64,000 nucleotides of DNA from GCA-003244245 sp050699955 (lineage in GTDB: Bacteria > Actinomycetota > Actinomycetes > Mycobacteriales > Pseudonocardiaceae). The stretch covers positions 71,663-135,662 of the forward strand of contig JBOHGD010000006.1 of the NCBI GenBank assembly GCA_050699955.1, given 5' to 3'. Each line of letters begins with the position of its first letter. The first letter of the stretch is position 1. This document shows, piece by piece, positions 16,921 through 25,397 of this stretch. Position numbers and translations under genes: made by a program. The notes under the pieces were generated by a model. That model searched no databases. It saw nothing but the letters and a program-made list of their open reading frames with translations, and had not been told where the DNA came from.

Positions 16921-18151
16921 GTGACCAGGGCTCTGATCATCGGCGGCGGGATCGCAGGCACCGTGGCCGCGATGGCGCTACAGAAGGCCGGGGTGGAAGC
17001 GACCGTGTACGAGGCCTGCCCGAGCGGTGGCGACGACGCGGGAGCCTTTCTCACCGTCGGCGCGAACGGAATGCTCGCACTGGCTCAGATCGACGCCCAC
17101 GGATTCGTCGCTGATGCTGGATTTCCGCTGACCACTATCGAACTGAGCGACGGAAATGGCAGACAGATCGCGGAACTGCCTCTGGGTGGTCCTCCCTCGG
17201 CCGCGCCGGGTCATCACCATCTGCGGCGGGCTGAGCTCTACCGGGTGCTTCAAGATGAGGCCGAGAGCCGGGGTATACAGATCGAGCACGGCAAGCGGCT
17301 GGCTGAGGCCCATGCACAGGGCAATACGGTGCTGGCGACCTTCGCCGATGGTTCAAACGCCAGCGGGGATCTGCTGATCGGCGCTGACGGCCTGCGCTCC
17401 AGGGTGCGATCCGCGATCGATCCGGCGGCGGCGGCGCCACGCTATACCGGCGAGCGGGTCTTCTACGGTTACGCCCCGGATGCGACGCCGGTCTCAGCTC
17501 CCCGGGTGCTGCACATGATCCGTGGCAGGAAGGGCGCTTTCGGGCACACCATCTCCCCGAACGGAGAGACCTGGTGGTTTGCTCGGATTCCCGGCGTCGA
17601 ACTCAGCCGCGCCCGGATCGCGGAGACCTCGGCCGCCGCCTGGCGCAGCCAGCTTGTTCAGTTGTTCCGGCGGGACAAGACCGTGGCGGCGGGCATTTCT
17701 GCAGGCCACCGGTGACGAGCTCCTGGTTGACAACATCTACGACTTGCCAGGTGTCGCCGTCTGGCACGACGGGCCGATGCTCATCATCGGCGACGCTGCA
17801 CACGCGGCTTCCCCCGCTTCCGGACAAGGCGCATCGATGGCTCTCGAAGACGCCGTCATGCTGGCCAAGGCGCTGCGGGATCTACCCGATCACACCGACG
17901 CATTCACCGCCTACGAGCAGCTCCGACGAACCCGGGTGGACCGTATCATTGCCGGTGGCGCCCAACTCGGCAAATCCAAGACGCCGAATCCCATCTCACG
18001 TAGAATTTATAATTATCGAGCGCGCAAACAATACGCGAAGCCGGCCCCGAGAGCGCGGGAGTGGTTGTTCAGCTACCCACTTGACTGGGACATACCGGTG
18101 ACCTTTGAGCATGCCAGGGAGACCGCCGCCGCCCAGCGGCCTCCGATGTAG
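16921..18151 (+). pseudogene. FAD-dependent monooxygenase with a frameshift
   Basis: The first frame (from GTG 16921) gives ALIIGGGIAGTVAAMALQKAG and LLIGADGLRSRVR; a second frame carries MLIIGDAAHAASPASGQGASMALEDAV. Together they make a standard ~410-residue aromatic-hydroxylase-type flavoprotein. The frames meet at the GGG at 17691-17693: removing one G restores V-A-A-A-F-L-Q-A-T-G-D-E. As given, the first frame stops at 17715. Either a real inactivating +1 insertion or a sequencing error. Confidence 0.85.
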
Positions 18152-18456
18152 CGCCACACCGCAGGGTGCCCGGCATGGTGGCCGGCCGGACGACGGATGA
18201 GGTCGGCCGGACCGTTCGGGGGCCGCCCGACCGGTCTGGAAATAGCGTGCACCCACGGTGCGCCTGCTGCTAGCGTGATCCCTATGATCAGCTGAAATCC
18301 GGCCGCGCCCCTCAAGCGCGTGTGCGCCTGGAGCGGTCGAGCGGCGGCGCAGAACTTCTTTCTGGTGATTCCGACCCCCCGTGGTCCGCGGTCTACTGCT
18401 GCGCCTGGATGTGGGCGCGATTGCTGCCCGAGTACGTCGAGCCTGAGGAGATCCTG

Positions 18457-18648
18457 ATGGCCAAGCATCCCGAACCCCAACCTGAACCCAGACCGGACGA
18501 CGTCGACGCGCCAGTACCCAACCGGCGCGAGCGCCGCGGTGGCAAGTCCGGGGTGCCGTCGCACCGGGGCGGGAAGTCCGCCACCGGGCCCATGCACGGT
18601 GCTGTCCCTAACCCCCGGCAGTACTCGACGCGTCGCCGTGGCGGCTGA
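18457..18648 (+). CDS. Small basic Pro/Arg-rich protein
   Basis: 63 residues beginning MAKHPEPQPEPRPDD and containing VPNRRERRGGK and a C-terminal TRRRGG. Very similar small hydrophilic proteins occur across Pseudonocardiaceae, to my knowledge without a function. RBS GAGGAG sits six bases before ATG 18457. A strong hairpin follows at 18684-18723. Confidence 0.75.
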   Translation: MAKHPEPQPEPRPDDVDAPVPNRRERRGGKSGVPSHRGGKSATGPMHGAVPNPRQYSTRRRGG

Positions 18649-18683
18649 CTCGGCCAGCGGTGTGGTCTGGCTGACATGACCAG

Positions 18684-18723
18684 CACGGGCCACACCGCTA
18701 CGGCCGCAGCGGTGTGGCCCGTG
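18684..18723 (+). terminator. Strong hairpin, likely terminator
   Basis: CACGGGCCACACCGCT and AGCGGTGTGGCCCGTG form a perfect 16-bp stem around an 8-base loop, 36 bases after the stop of the small basic protein. There is no T run, as is common for actinobacterial terminators. Confidence 0.7.
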
Positions 18724-18824
18724 ACCGGAGCCACGTTCGCCGGTGACCAACATCGCCGGGCTGCTGACGTCGCCGATCGCACCAGGCATCATGTGCCGGT
18801 GACCCCTCCACCGGGTAGCTGCTG

Positions 18825-19325
18825 ATGACCGAGAAGATGTTCCGCGTCGCGATCGCGATCAAGGGACTGGACGGTGGACTGCAGCTGATCGCCGGATTAG
18901 TGTTGATCTTCGTGCCATCCGCCGTGATCATCCAGTTGGCCCACGTGGTGATTACCCGTGACCTGGTCGGCGTACCGTCCGGCAGGCTCGCCGAGCACCT
19001 GCAGGGTGCGGCGAACAACTTCGCCAAGGGGAGCACCCGGGTTTTTGCCATTGCTTACCTGCTGCTCCATGGCGTGATCAAGCTCGGGCTTGTGGTCGCC
19101 CTGTGGCGCAAGGTGGTGCCGGTCTACCCGGTGGCGGTGGTAGTGCTGGCCGCGTTCGTGGTCTACGAGCTCGTCCGTGCGGTGCACACCCACTCCATCG
19201 CGCTGCCGCTCTTCGCCGCGCTCGACGTGGTGATCATTGTGCTGGTGGTCGAGGAATACCTGCAATTACGCCGGGACCGTCAACACACGACGTCCCGGGG
19301 TCCGAACGACCCGGCCGGCGGGTAG
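18825..19325 (+). CDS. DUF2127-type membrane protein
   Basis: 166 residues with four hydrophobic segments (LIAGLVLIFVPSAVIIQLAHVV; IAYLLLHGVIKLGLVVALW; PVAVVVLAAFVVYELVRAV; LPLFAALDVVIIVLVVEEYLQLR). The motif HGVIKLGLVVALWR is typical of DUF2127 proteins, whose role is unknown. The C-terminus is charged and cytoplasmic. Confidence 0.8.
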   Translation: MTEKMFRVAIAIKGLDGGLQLIAGLVLIFVPSAVIIQLAHVVITRDLVGVPSGRLAEHLQGAANNFAKGSTRVFAIAYLLLHGVIKLGLVVALWRKVVPVYPVAVVVLAAFVVYELVRAVHTHSIALPLFAALDVVIIVLVVEEYLQLRRDRQHTTSRGPNDPAGG

Positions 19326-19338
19326 CGGGGCAGCAGGC

Positions 19339-20253
19339 TCAGCGTGGTGATCCGGCGGTGCTGGAAGCCGTGGTCCAGATATCGGTGATGGGGATCGAGG
19401 TCTCGCTGTGCCCGGCGTGCGGAAGCCGGTACATATCCTCGATGGTACGCAGCATCCGGTAATGGTCGACGGGTTCGTCATATCGACCAGGCCGGACACC
19501 GGCACCCACGATCATCATCGGTATCTGGTTGCTCGCCGAGTCCTCGGCCTCGTCCCAGGTGATTATCAGCAGGCTGTTATGGCTACGTGCCCACGCCAGG
19601 TAGCCGTCGAGGTTCGGGCGTAACCAGGCATCACCCGTAGCCACATCGCAGTCGTGCATGTCGTGGCAGAGGTTCGGCACGACGAAGGCCACTGTCGGCA
19701 GAGCTTGGTAAGGAGGGCCGAGCCGCCGGTAGGGCTGGTGCAGCGATCCGGGCAGGTTGGTGAAATCAGCCCAGGGTGCGTGTTTGCGGGCGTACCCAGC
19801 GCTGGTGCAGCCGGGGAAGCCGGCCGCCGGGAGGTCTTCGGAGAACGCGGTGAAGGTTCGGCCGTCGTCCAGCAGCTCCCGGCCGAGATTCGGCCCGGAG
19901 ATGGACACCGGGCAACTGTCATCAGTCACCCCCTGGGTGTCACCGGAGAACAAAGCCAGGTAGTTCGGCTGGCTGGGGTGGGTGATCGCGTGCGCATTGG
20001 TGAACAGTGCCCCTTCACGGGCCAGCGAGTTCAGATACGGCGCGTCGCGGGCTCCGATCACCGCGGAGGCATCCTCGTTCTCCATCACCACGATCACGAC
20101 ATGATCCGGGGTCGGCACGCCTACCGGTCCGATAGCAGTCGGGCCTGCCGTCACCGGCGTCGGCCTCGTCCCACCGGCTGAGCTACATCCCGCGACACAG
20201 GCAAGTGCTACCGTCACACCCACTACCGCGCGAGCAACTCTGCCAAGGCCCAT
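19339..20253 (-). CDS. Lipoprotein phosphoesterase (acid phosphatase/phospholipase C-like)
   Basis: 304 residues with a lipoprotein signal peptide: basic start, ALACVAGC lipobox with the lipidated Cys at about residue 23. The mature part starts PDHVVIVVMENED, the usual opening of the phosphoesterase family (PF04185 type), with THPSQPNYLALFSGDTQG, FVVPNLCHDMHDC and LLIITWDEAE. It should sit on the outer face of the membrane and hydrolyse a phosphate ester; the substrate is unknown. Confidence 0.88.
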   Translation of the reverse strand: MGLGRVARAVVGVTVALACVAGCSSAGGTRPTPVTAGPTAIGPVGVPTPDHVVIVVMENEDASAVIGARDAPYLNSLAREGALFTNAHAITHPSQPNYLALFSGDTQGVTDDSCPVSISGPNLGRELLDDGRTFTAFSEDLPAAGFPGCTSAGYARKHAPWADFTNLPGSLHQPYRRLGPPYQALPTVAFVVPNLCHDMHDCDVATGDAWLRPNLDGYLAWARSHNSLLIITWDEAEDSASNQIPMMIVGAGVRPGRYDEPVDHYRMLRTIEDMYRLPHAGHSETSIPITDIWTTASSTAGSPR

Positions 20254-20380
20254 CTAGCAGACCATACCGAGCGACCCGCCGCCGGTGTATCGAGGCGACC
20301 ACGGTAGTCACCCTGAGTCATCTTATGGGCACGCTCGACGATCTACCCCCCATGGGGTCCCCCGGTAATAGGGTTGATGG

Positions 20381-20971
20381 GTGAGCGGATCACCACCTGA
20401 GGACTGGAGCCGATGGCGCAGGCAGTTGAGTCCCACGGACTACGACGAGCGCTGGCGGCGGATGGCGGCCGCGGGCGCGAATCCGCACGGCGAAGCCGAT
20501 TTCGTGTGTCTCTACAGCCCTCGCGCGGTGCTGGACGGGGGGTGTGGCACTGGCCGGGTGGCCATTGAGCTAGCGCGCCGTGGGCTCGACGTGGTCGGTA
20601 CCGACCTTGATCGAGACATGATCGAAGTGGCCCGCACGAAGGCGCCCGGGCTGACCTGGGTCGAAGCCGACCTCAGCGAGCTCGATCTGGCAAGCCGGTT
20701 CGATTCGATCGTGCTCGCCGGCAACGTTATTCCGTACGTGGCGAGCGATCGTCGCCACCAGGCCGTCCTCGCATGTGCGCGGCACCTGGTATCGGGCGGC
20801 CGGCTCATCACCGGATTTCAGCTACAGGAGGGCTGGCCCACACTGGTGGATTACGACCAGTGGTGCGAAAGCGCTGGCCTTGGTTTCGAGGCCAGGTACG
20901 CCACCTGGGATCGTCACCCGTTCATTGCGGCGAGTTCCCCGTACGCCGTGTCAGTGCACCGCCGTCCATGA
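20381..20971 (+). CDS. Class I SAM-dependent methyltransferase
   Basis: 196 residues with motif I VLDGGCGTGRVAIELA, motif II DVVGTDLDRDMIEVA, and FDSIVLAGNVIPYV. A small-molecule-type methyltransferase with no targeting region. GTG start with weak RBS. It is isolated from the terpene operon by 8 kb and there is no reason to link it to that operon. Confidence 0.87.
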   Translation: MSGSPPEDWSRWRRQLSPTDYDERWRRMAAAGANPHGEADFVCLYSPRAVLDGGCGTGRVAIELARRGLDVVGTDLDRDMIEVARTKAPGLTWVEADLSELDLASRFDSIVLAGNVIPYVASDRRHQAVLACARHLVSGGRLITGFQLQEGWPTLVDYDQWCESAGLGFEARYATWDRHPFIAASSPYAVSVHRRP

Positions 20972-21034
20972 CGATGGCCCACGTGCGCCACTCCCGGGCA
21001 AACGATCACAGCGTCCGGGGAACGGCCGGCCGGA

Positions 21035-21244
21035 TTACGCGACGTCGAACAGATACTCAGGACGGCCACCGCGGCCGCAACCCGTGTCGTGCCACCAGCG
21101 GCGCAGGCAACTGCTGCACTGCACCCAGACCATGTTGACCTCGGAGTAGAGCAGGTACAGCCCGGTATTGTCACCGCAATGGGGGCAGGGCAGCCACACG
21201 TGCCGCCCGGCGTCTGCTTGGGGGTCGAGCATCATTTCGACCAC
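21035..21244 (-). CDS. Small zinc-ribbon-like protein
   Basis: 69 residues with two Cys pairs, CPHCG and CSSC, plus GCGRGG near the end, fitting a zinc ribbon. It overlaps the 3' end of the DUF6400-like gene by 13 bases, so the two form a coupled pair. Function unknown. Confidence 0.65.
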   Translation of the reverse strand: MVEMMLDPQADAGRHVWLPCPHCGDNTGLYLLYSEVNMVWVQCSSCLRRWWHDTGCGRGGRPEYLFDVA

Positions 21245-21459
21245 CCCGAGGCGTCGGGTAGCACACCATGGGCAACTAGCAGGTCGTAGCTGGACCGCTG
21301 GTCGGGATCGAGGTGGGAGTAGAGCATCTGGTGCGCTTCTGCTTCGCCGACGTAGATCTCGACGGGATCCCAGCCGGGACTGAGGGCCTCAAGGACTGCC
21401 GCGAGGCGGGTGCCTTCGTGGGCAGTGAGATCGACGTTGAACGGGACGAGGTTGGCCAT
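21232..21459 (-). CDS. DUF6400-like small protein
   Basis: 75 residues starting MANLVPFNVDLTAHEGTRLAA, with LSPGWDP and LYSHLDPDQRSSYDLLVAHGVLP. I recognise this as the DUF6400 family of actinobacteria. ATG 21459 has GGAGGTGGGCC directly upstream, so the longer open frame to 21498 is not used. Confidence 0.78.
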   Translation of the reverse strand: MANLVPFNVDLTAHEGTRLAAVLEALSPGWDPVEIYVGEAEAHQMLYSHLDPDQRSSYDLLVAHGVLPDASGWSK

Positions 21460-21725
21460 GGCCCACCTCCTGGGTCTGATCCGGTGGAAGTCATACAATT
21501 GGCAGGTTCTTGTACTAACGTGGAGATCGCCGACCAGGCCATCTGGCGTTACACAAGAACAGAGCCACCACCGACTCCATAAGTACGTTGTAGACGCGAG
21601 TTTCTATGTTGGTGCAGGACGGCGTCGGCGGGTTTCCACCGGTCAGCCGTGAATGGTGAGCAATGTCACAGCCCGTGCTACTAAAACGACACCTGAGGTG
21701 AGGCACGGGTGAGGTGAATGGGACC

Positions 21726-22553
21726 TTAGCCCAGTATCGCCGTGGGTCCGGCGTGCGCCACCATGCGGTTTGTGATCTTGAGTTGACGCAACGAGTAGCG
21801 GCGCAGATTCGCCAGCTCGCGCGGTCCGAGCCGATCACACACCCAGTCCCAGTGCAGCGAGACCCAGTCGCCCGGAACGAGCTGATCGACGGAACCACCG
21901 ACGAACCCATTTCCCTGCACTGCCCGCCGCGCGGTTTCCACGACGGGTTCGCCCAACGCCAGGTGCCGGCCGTCCCAGGTGAGCGGCTGGCTTCGTACCA
22001 GCACCTGATCGCCCGTCACGCTGTCCACTTTCCCCCAGCGGACGCGACACCGGTCGAGCACTTCCAGCGCCTTGTCGGCGATACGGTCGTTGCCGAGTAG
22101 ACCTACCCACGGGTAGACGCCGAAGACGTGAAAACTGTGGTGCGGCACCCCGCCGGCCGTCGCACCTTCGGCGAGCAGCGTGAACTGGCGGCCGGTCTGC
22201 CTGCGGAACCGCTCTTCCATCGAGTTCCCGAGTGCGGTGGTCCCGACCTGGTCGAGCAGTTGATTGCCCACCCAGTAGGCCTCCACGACCCGATGATCGA
22301 GGGGATCGGCGATGCCGGTCGCCCCGGCGATGAGTTCGAGATAAGGCCAGGCGCCCGCGAACTGACGGGCCAACGCGGTCAGCCCACCGTCCACCACGCC
22401 GGCCGTCCCGTACTCCAGCAGCTGCCGGCTGTCCGCTGGACCGCAGTAGCCCAGCTCATTGGGAGCGAAGGCATAGCGTACGAACAGCAACGCACCCGGC
22501 GGCCGGTTTCCGGCCCGATCCTGGTGACCGTGAGCTGAACGCACCGAAACCAC
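21726..22553 (-). CDS. DUF6390-like protein
   Basis: 275 residues with ALLFVRYAFAPNELGYCGPADS, GAWPYLELIA, VVEAYWVGNQLLD and HHSFHVFGVYPWVGLL, matching a conserved actinobacterial family I know as DUF6390, sometimes seen near hydrogenase genes. No hydrogenase is in this window. Several in-frame starts are possible within the first 20 residues. Function unknown. Confidence 0.7.
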   Translation of the reverse strand: MVSVRSAHGHQDRAGNRPPGALLFVRYAFAPNELGYCGPADSRQLLEYGTAGVVDGGLTALARQFAGAWPYLELIAGATGIADPLDHRVVEAYWVGNQLLDQVGTTALGNSMEERFRRQTGRQFTLLAEGATAGGVPHHSFHVFGVYPWVGLLGNDRIADKALEVLDRCRVRWGKVDSVTGDQVLVRSQPLTWDGRHLALGEPVVETARRAVQGNGFVGGSVDQLVPGDWVSLHWDWVCDRLGPRELANLRRYSLRQLKITNRMVAHAGPTAILG

Positions 22554-22687
22554 CCCTAACGCCCGCGCCTGCCCGGCTCTTCGTGCACTCCGCAGGCTAG
22601 TGGTGGGTCGGATGGCTACTCAAGGGACCTCGCGGGTCACGGCTATGGAGATCGCCTTCGGTGCACTGTGGGCACCGAAGGCGGTGC

Positions 22688-23425
22688 TCATCCGGCACTC
22701 GGCGGAGGCGGTGCGTCGTCGGGCTGCGCGAGTCTGGCCTGCAGACCGGTGAGCAGGGTGTCGAGGCCGTACTCGAACAGGCCTCGTCCGTGCACGCCGC
22801 CGAGGTGCGGGCCCACCGCCCGGATGGAGGGGATCTCGTCGGCCGGCAGTGCCAGGTAATACTCAGCCTCGTGCGGCGTGGGACTGGCGACCGGGGCGAT
22901 GCGTCCCATCTGATGCCGACCGACGGTGTAGGTGTAAAGGGTCAGGAAGGCGGCGGCGGCATTGGGTGGCGCGAATCCTGCCTGAAGAAGTAGCTGGATC
23001 GCTCGCTCGATGATCCTCAGGCCGTGCGGGCCGATTCTGAGCTGCGTGCTGTAGACCTTGGCCAGATGGTGGTGAGTCGCCAGCGCCCGGTGGAAGCTGC
23101 ACACCAACGCTCGTAGCTGGGTGAGCCAGTCGCCGTCGGCGGCCGAGCAGTCGACCTCGCCCAGCACGAGGTCGAGCATCAGGTCGACCAACTCGTCCTT
23201 GTCGCGAACGTGGTTGTACAGGGCCATCGGCGAGACCTTCAGCTCGGTGGCCAGCGCCCGCATGGTCAGGGCGGAGAGGCCTCGATCGTCAACGAGGCGC
23301 AGCGCGGCGCGCACGATCCGGGGGCGAGTCAATGGGGGTGGCCGTGTGTCGTCCTCGCCTGGGTCGACCCCGACCCAGGTCGGCTGGTCGGTACGGGTAC
23401 GGGAGGCACTCGGCTGGTCGGTCAA
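22688..23425 (-). CDS. TetR-family regulator
   Basis: 245 residues. HTH: RIVRAALRLVDDRGLSALTMRALATELKVSPMALYNHVRDKDELV. The C-terminal ligand domain resembles the TetR_C class. The likely start is TTG 23425, behind GAGGAAAGGACC; the frame stays open further upstream inside the divergent sigma gene but is not used. The intergenic region to the sigma gene carries several TGTAC/GTACA palindromes, so it probably controls itself and the sigma genes. Confidence 0.85.
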   Translation of the reverse strand: MTDQPSASRTRTDQPTWVGVDPGEDDTRPPPLTRPRIVRAALRLVDDRGLSALTMRALATELKVSPMALYNHVRDKDELVDLMLDLVLGEVDCSAADGDWLTQLRALVCSFHRALATHHHLAKVYSTQLRIGPHGLRIIERAIQLLLQAGFAPPNAAAAFLTLYTYTVGRHQMGRIAPVASPTPHEAEYYLALPADEIPSIRAVGPHLGGVHGRGLFEYGLDTLLTGLQARLAQPDDAPPPPSAG

Positions 23426-23470
23426 CGATGGTCCTTTCCTCGGTTGCCGGCTATGAGACGCCGTCACCCA

Positions 23471-23570
23471 TGTACAACGTACACCTACACCCGATCGGGT
23501 GATGGCGGTTCGGATCAACACCTGACACTGTACATACGATATACGACGTACATGTGATTGCCATCGTACA
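23471..23570. promoter_or_regulatory. TGTAC/GTACA operator cluster between TetR and ECF sigma genes
   Basis: TGTACAACGTACA (23471-23483) is a perfect palindrome around AAC. A second pair of half sites, TGTACA at 23529 and GTACA ending 23552, encloses an A/T-rich core (TACGATATACG), and another GTACA lies at 23566-23570. The segment is notably less G+C rich than its surroundings. Such spaced half sites fit TetR dimers acting on both divergent promoters. Confidence 0.6.
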
Positions 23571-23588
23571 CTCGCGGGAGGAGTTGGC

Positions 23589-24209
23589 ATGATCACGATG
23601 CAGGAGGCCCAGCGCGAGGACGTCCTGGCCGACCATTGCGCGAGCGCCCCGGGCAGCGTCGCTGACCTGCTAGTGCGGGCCCGTGACGGGGACTCGGTGG
23701 CCTGGGAGGAAATCGTGCGCCGATACAGCAGCGTTGTCTTCGCGACGGTGCGGTCGTTCCGGTTGCAGGACGCCGACGTGCTCGACGCGGTGCAGATGAC
23801 CTGGCTGCGGCTGCACGAGAACGCCCACCGGGTGCAGTACCCGGAACGGCTGGCCGGATGGTTGGCCACTACTGCCCGCCGGGAGTGCCTGCACATCCTG
23901 CGCCAGCAGGCCAAGCACGCTCCGGCCGCTGCGGAGACGGTGGCCGAGAACGTCGTCGACCCGTGCGCAGGCCCCGAACAGCGCGTCATCGACCACGACA
24001 CGGCGCGGACGCTGTGGAACCTCGTCGCGGAGCTGTCGCCGCTGCGGCGGAGCCTGCTGCGGGCACTGTTCACTGAGAACCCCCGGTCCTACACAGAGGT
24101 GGCCCGCAGCGCTGGAATTCCCCCAGGCGGGATCGGACCTACCCGTGCACGGGCGCTGCAGCAGTTGCGGCGCAGGCTCGATGAATATGGGCTCGGGCCG
24201 GAAATCTGA
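23589..24209 (+). CDS. ECF sigma factor (first of two)
   Basis: 206 residues. Region 2: DLLVRARDGDSVAWEEIVRRYSSVVFATVRSF...DVLDAVQMTWLRL; region 4: LSPLRRSLLRALF...SYTEVARSAGIPPGGIGPTRARALQQLRRRL. RBS GGGAGGAG before ATG 23589. No anti-sigma gene lies next to it. Its stop is followed within three bases by the second sigma gene. Confidence 0.9.
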   Translation: MITMQEAQREDVLADHCASAPGSVADLLVRARDGDSVAWEEIVRRYSSVVFATVRSFRLQDADVLDAVQMTWLRLHENAHRVQYPERLAGWLATTARRECLHILRQQAKHAPAAAETVAENVVDPCAGPEQRVIDHDTARTLWNLVAELSPLRRSLLRALFTENPRSYTEVARSAGIPPGGIGPTRARALQQLRRRLDEYGLGPEI

Positions 24210-24211
24210 CC

Positions 24212-24784
24212 ATGACGACCGACCTGGTGGAGGCGGCTGTCCGCGGTGAGCCAGATGCCGTCGACGGTGTTCTCCGCTGGGTCCGTCCTTTCGTGGTGCG
24301 GTACTGCCGCGCCCGGGTCGGAAGACAGCAGAGGACATACGCTTCGGCGGACGACGTAGCGCAGGAGGTGTGTCTCGCGGTGCTCACGGCGTTGCCCGGC
24401 TACCGCGACCAGGGTCGGCCGTTTCTCGCGTTCGTGTATGGCATCGCGGCGCACAAAGTGGCCGACGCCCATCGGTCGGCGGCGCGCAACCGCTCCGAAC
24501 CGGTCCCCGACATTCCCGATGCGCCAGTCCTGGAGGCCGGCCCTGAGCAGCGAACCCTGGAGGGGGAGCTCGCCGGGCGGATGAAAAAACTGCTGGGCGC
24601 GCTGCCGGACAAACAGCGGGAGATCCTCATCCTGCGGGTGGTGGTAGGACTCTCCGCCAAGGAGACGGCGGACGCGGTGGGATCCACTCCCGGCGCGGTC
24701 CGGGTGGCGCAGCACCGTGCGTTGAACCATCTGCGCGGGCTGTTGGCGCCCGGGGCGAATCGGACACTGGATCAGACCGGCTGA
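24212..24784 (+). CDS. ECF sigma factor (second of two, SigD/ShbA-like)
   Basis: 190 residues. Region 2 contains ADDVAQEVCLAVLTALPGYRDQGRPFLAFVYGIAAHKVADAHR, very like SigD/ShbA, which controls housekeeping sigma expression and secreted proteins in actinomycetes. Region 4: LPDKQREILILRVVVGLSAKETADAVGSTPGAVRVAQHRALNHLR. It starts three bases after the first sigma gene stops, so both should be made from one mRNA. Confidence 0.9.
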   Translation: MTTDLVEAAVRGEPDAVDGVLRWVRPFVVRYCRARVGRQQRTYASADDVAQEVCLAVLTALPGYRDQGRPFLAFVYGIAAHKVADAHRSAARNRSEPVPDIPDAPVLEAGPEQRTLEGELAGRMKKLLGALPDKQREILILRVVVGLSAKETADAVGSTPGAVRVAQHRALNHLRGLLAPGANRTLDQTG

Positions 24785-24911
24785 ACACCCATGACCGGCC
24801 CTGTGCGGGGTCGTTGCTCTCCGGCGGCCGATTGTCAGTATCAGCGGCGAGGTGTAGGGACTCGGGTAACCATGTGCTCACACTGACGACCAGCGACCGC
24901 TAGGGAGAGCC

Positions 24912-25370
24912 ATGACCCAGCAGCCGCCGTCACAACCGATCCAGAATCCCCTGACGTTGGTGATGAAGGCGAAGTCACCCGAGGACTTCGCTGCCCTCAA
25001 GCAGACCGCCGAGCATCTCCAGGCCCTGCCGCCCGACCAGAACCCCGTCACCGTCGCGCTCACCAAGATCGGGACCGTCCACTTCGCCAGGTTCGCGTTC
25101 CTCGACAATCAACAACAGCTCGCGGTGATCACCGCGTACGACGGCGACTTCGAGACCTACATCAACGAGTTCATCAACGCGATCGGGGATGTCTTCGACA
25201 AGCTCCTCACGTTTGTGGAGAACGCCCCTCCGCTGCCGGTGCAGACCTACCGCCAGGAGTTTCTCGAGTACTGCCGCAACTGCGACCTCCGGTGTGTGCC
25301 CCCGTTCTACAGCGCCTATCCCGATCGCACCGTGCTCGATATCCTCGGTACGGCTGGCATCTACAGCTGA
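24912..25370 (+). CDS. Partner protein of a DyP-type peroxidase
   Basis: 152 residues, no signal peptide. Conserved-looking stretches are NPLTLVMKAKSPEDF, IGTVHFARFAFLDN, and AVITAYDGDFETYINEF. I have seen such proteins paired with DyP-type peroxidases; a dimeric alpha+beta (ferredoxin-like) fold, as in one half of DyP enzymes, is plausible. RBS GGGAGAG. The peroxidase follows 27 bases downstream. Confidence 0.6.
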   Translation: MTQQPPSQPIQNPLTLVMKAKSPEDFAALKQTAEHLQALPPDQNPVTVALTKIGTVHFARFAFLDNQQQLAVITAYDGDFETYINEFINAIGDVFDKLLTFVENAPPLPVQTYRQEFLEYCRNCDLRCVPPFYSAYPDRTVLDILGTAGIYS

Positions 25371-25397
25371 TCCGACAGTCGAGGAAGGAACTTCGTG

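Noticed and set aside
20381..20971. Methyltransferase as the GPP C2-methyltransferase of a terpene pathway
   Set aside because: It is only ~196 residues, lacks the features of that ~290-residue enzyme, and is 8 kb from the terpene operon on the other strand.
22688..24073. A 461-residue protein extending the TetR regulator
   Set aside because: The upstream half is antisense to the ECF sigma gene and has no protein character; a TTG with a good RBS gives a normal TetR.
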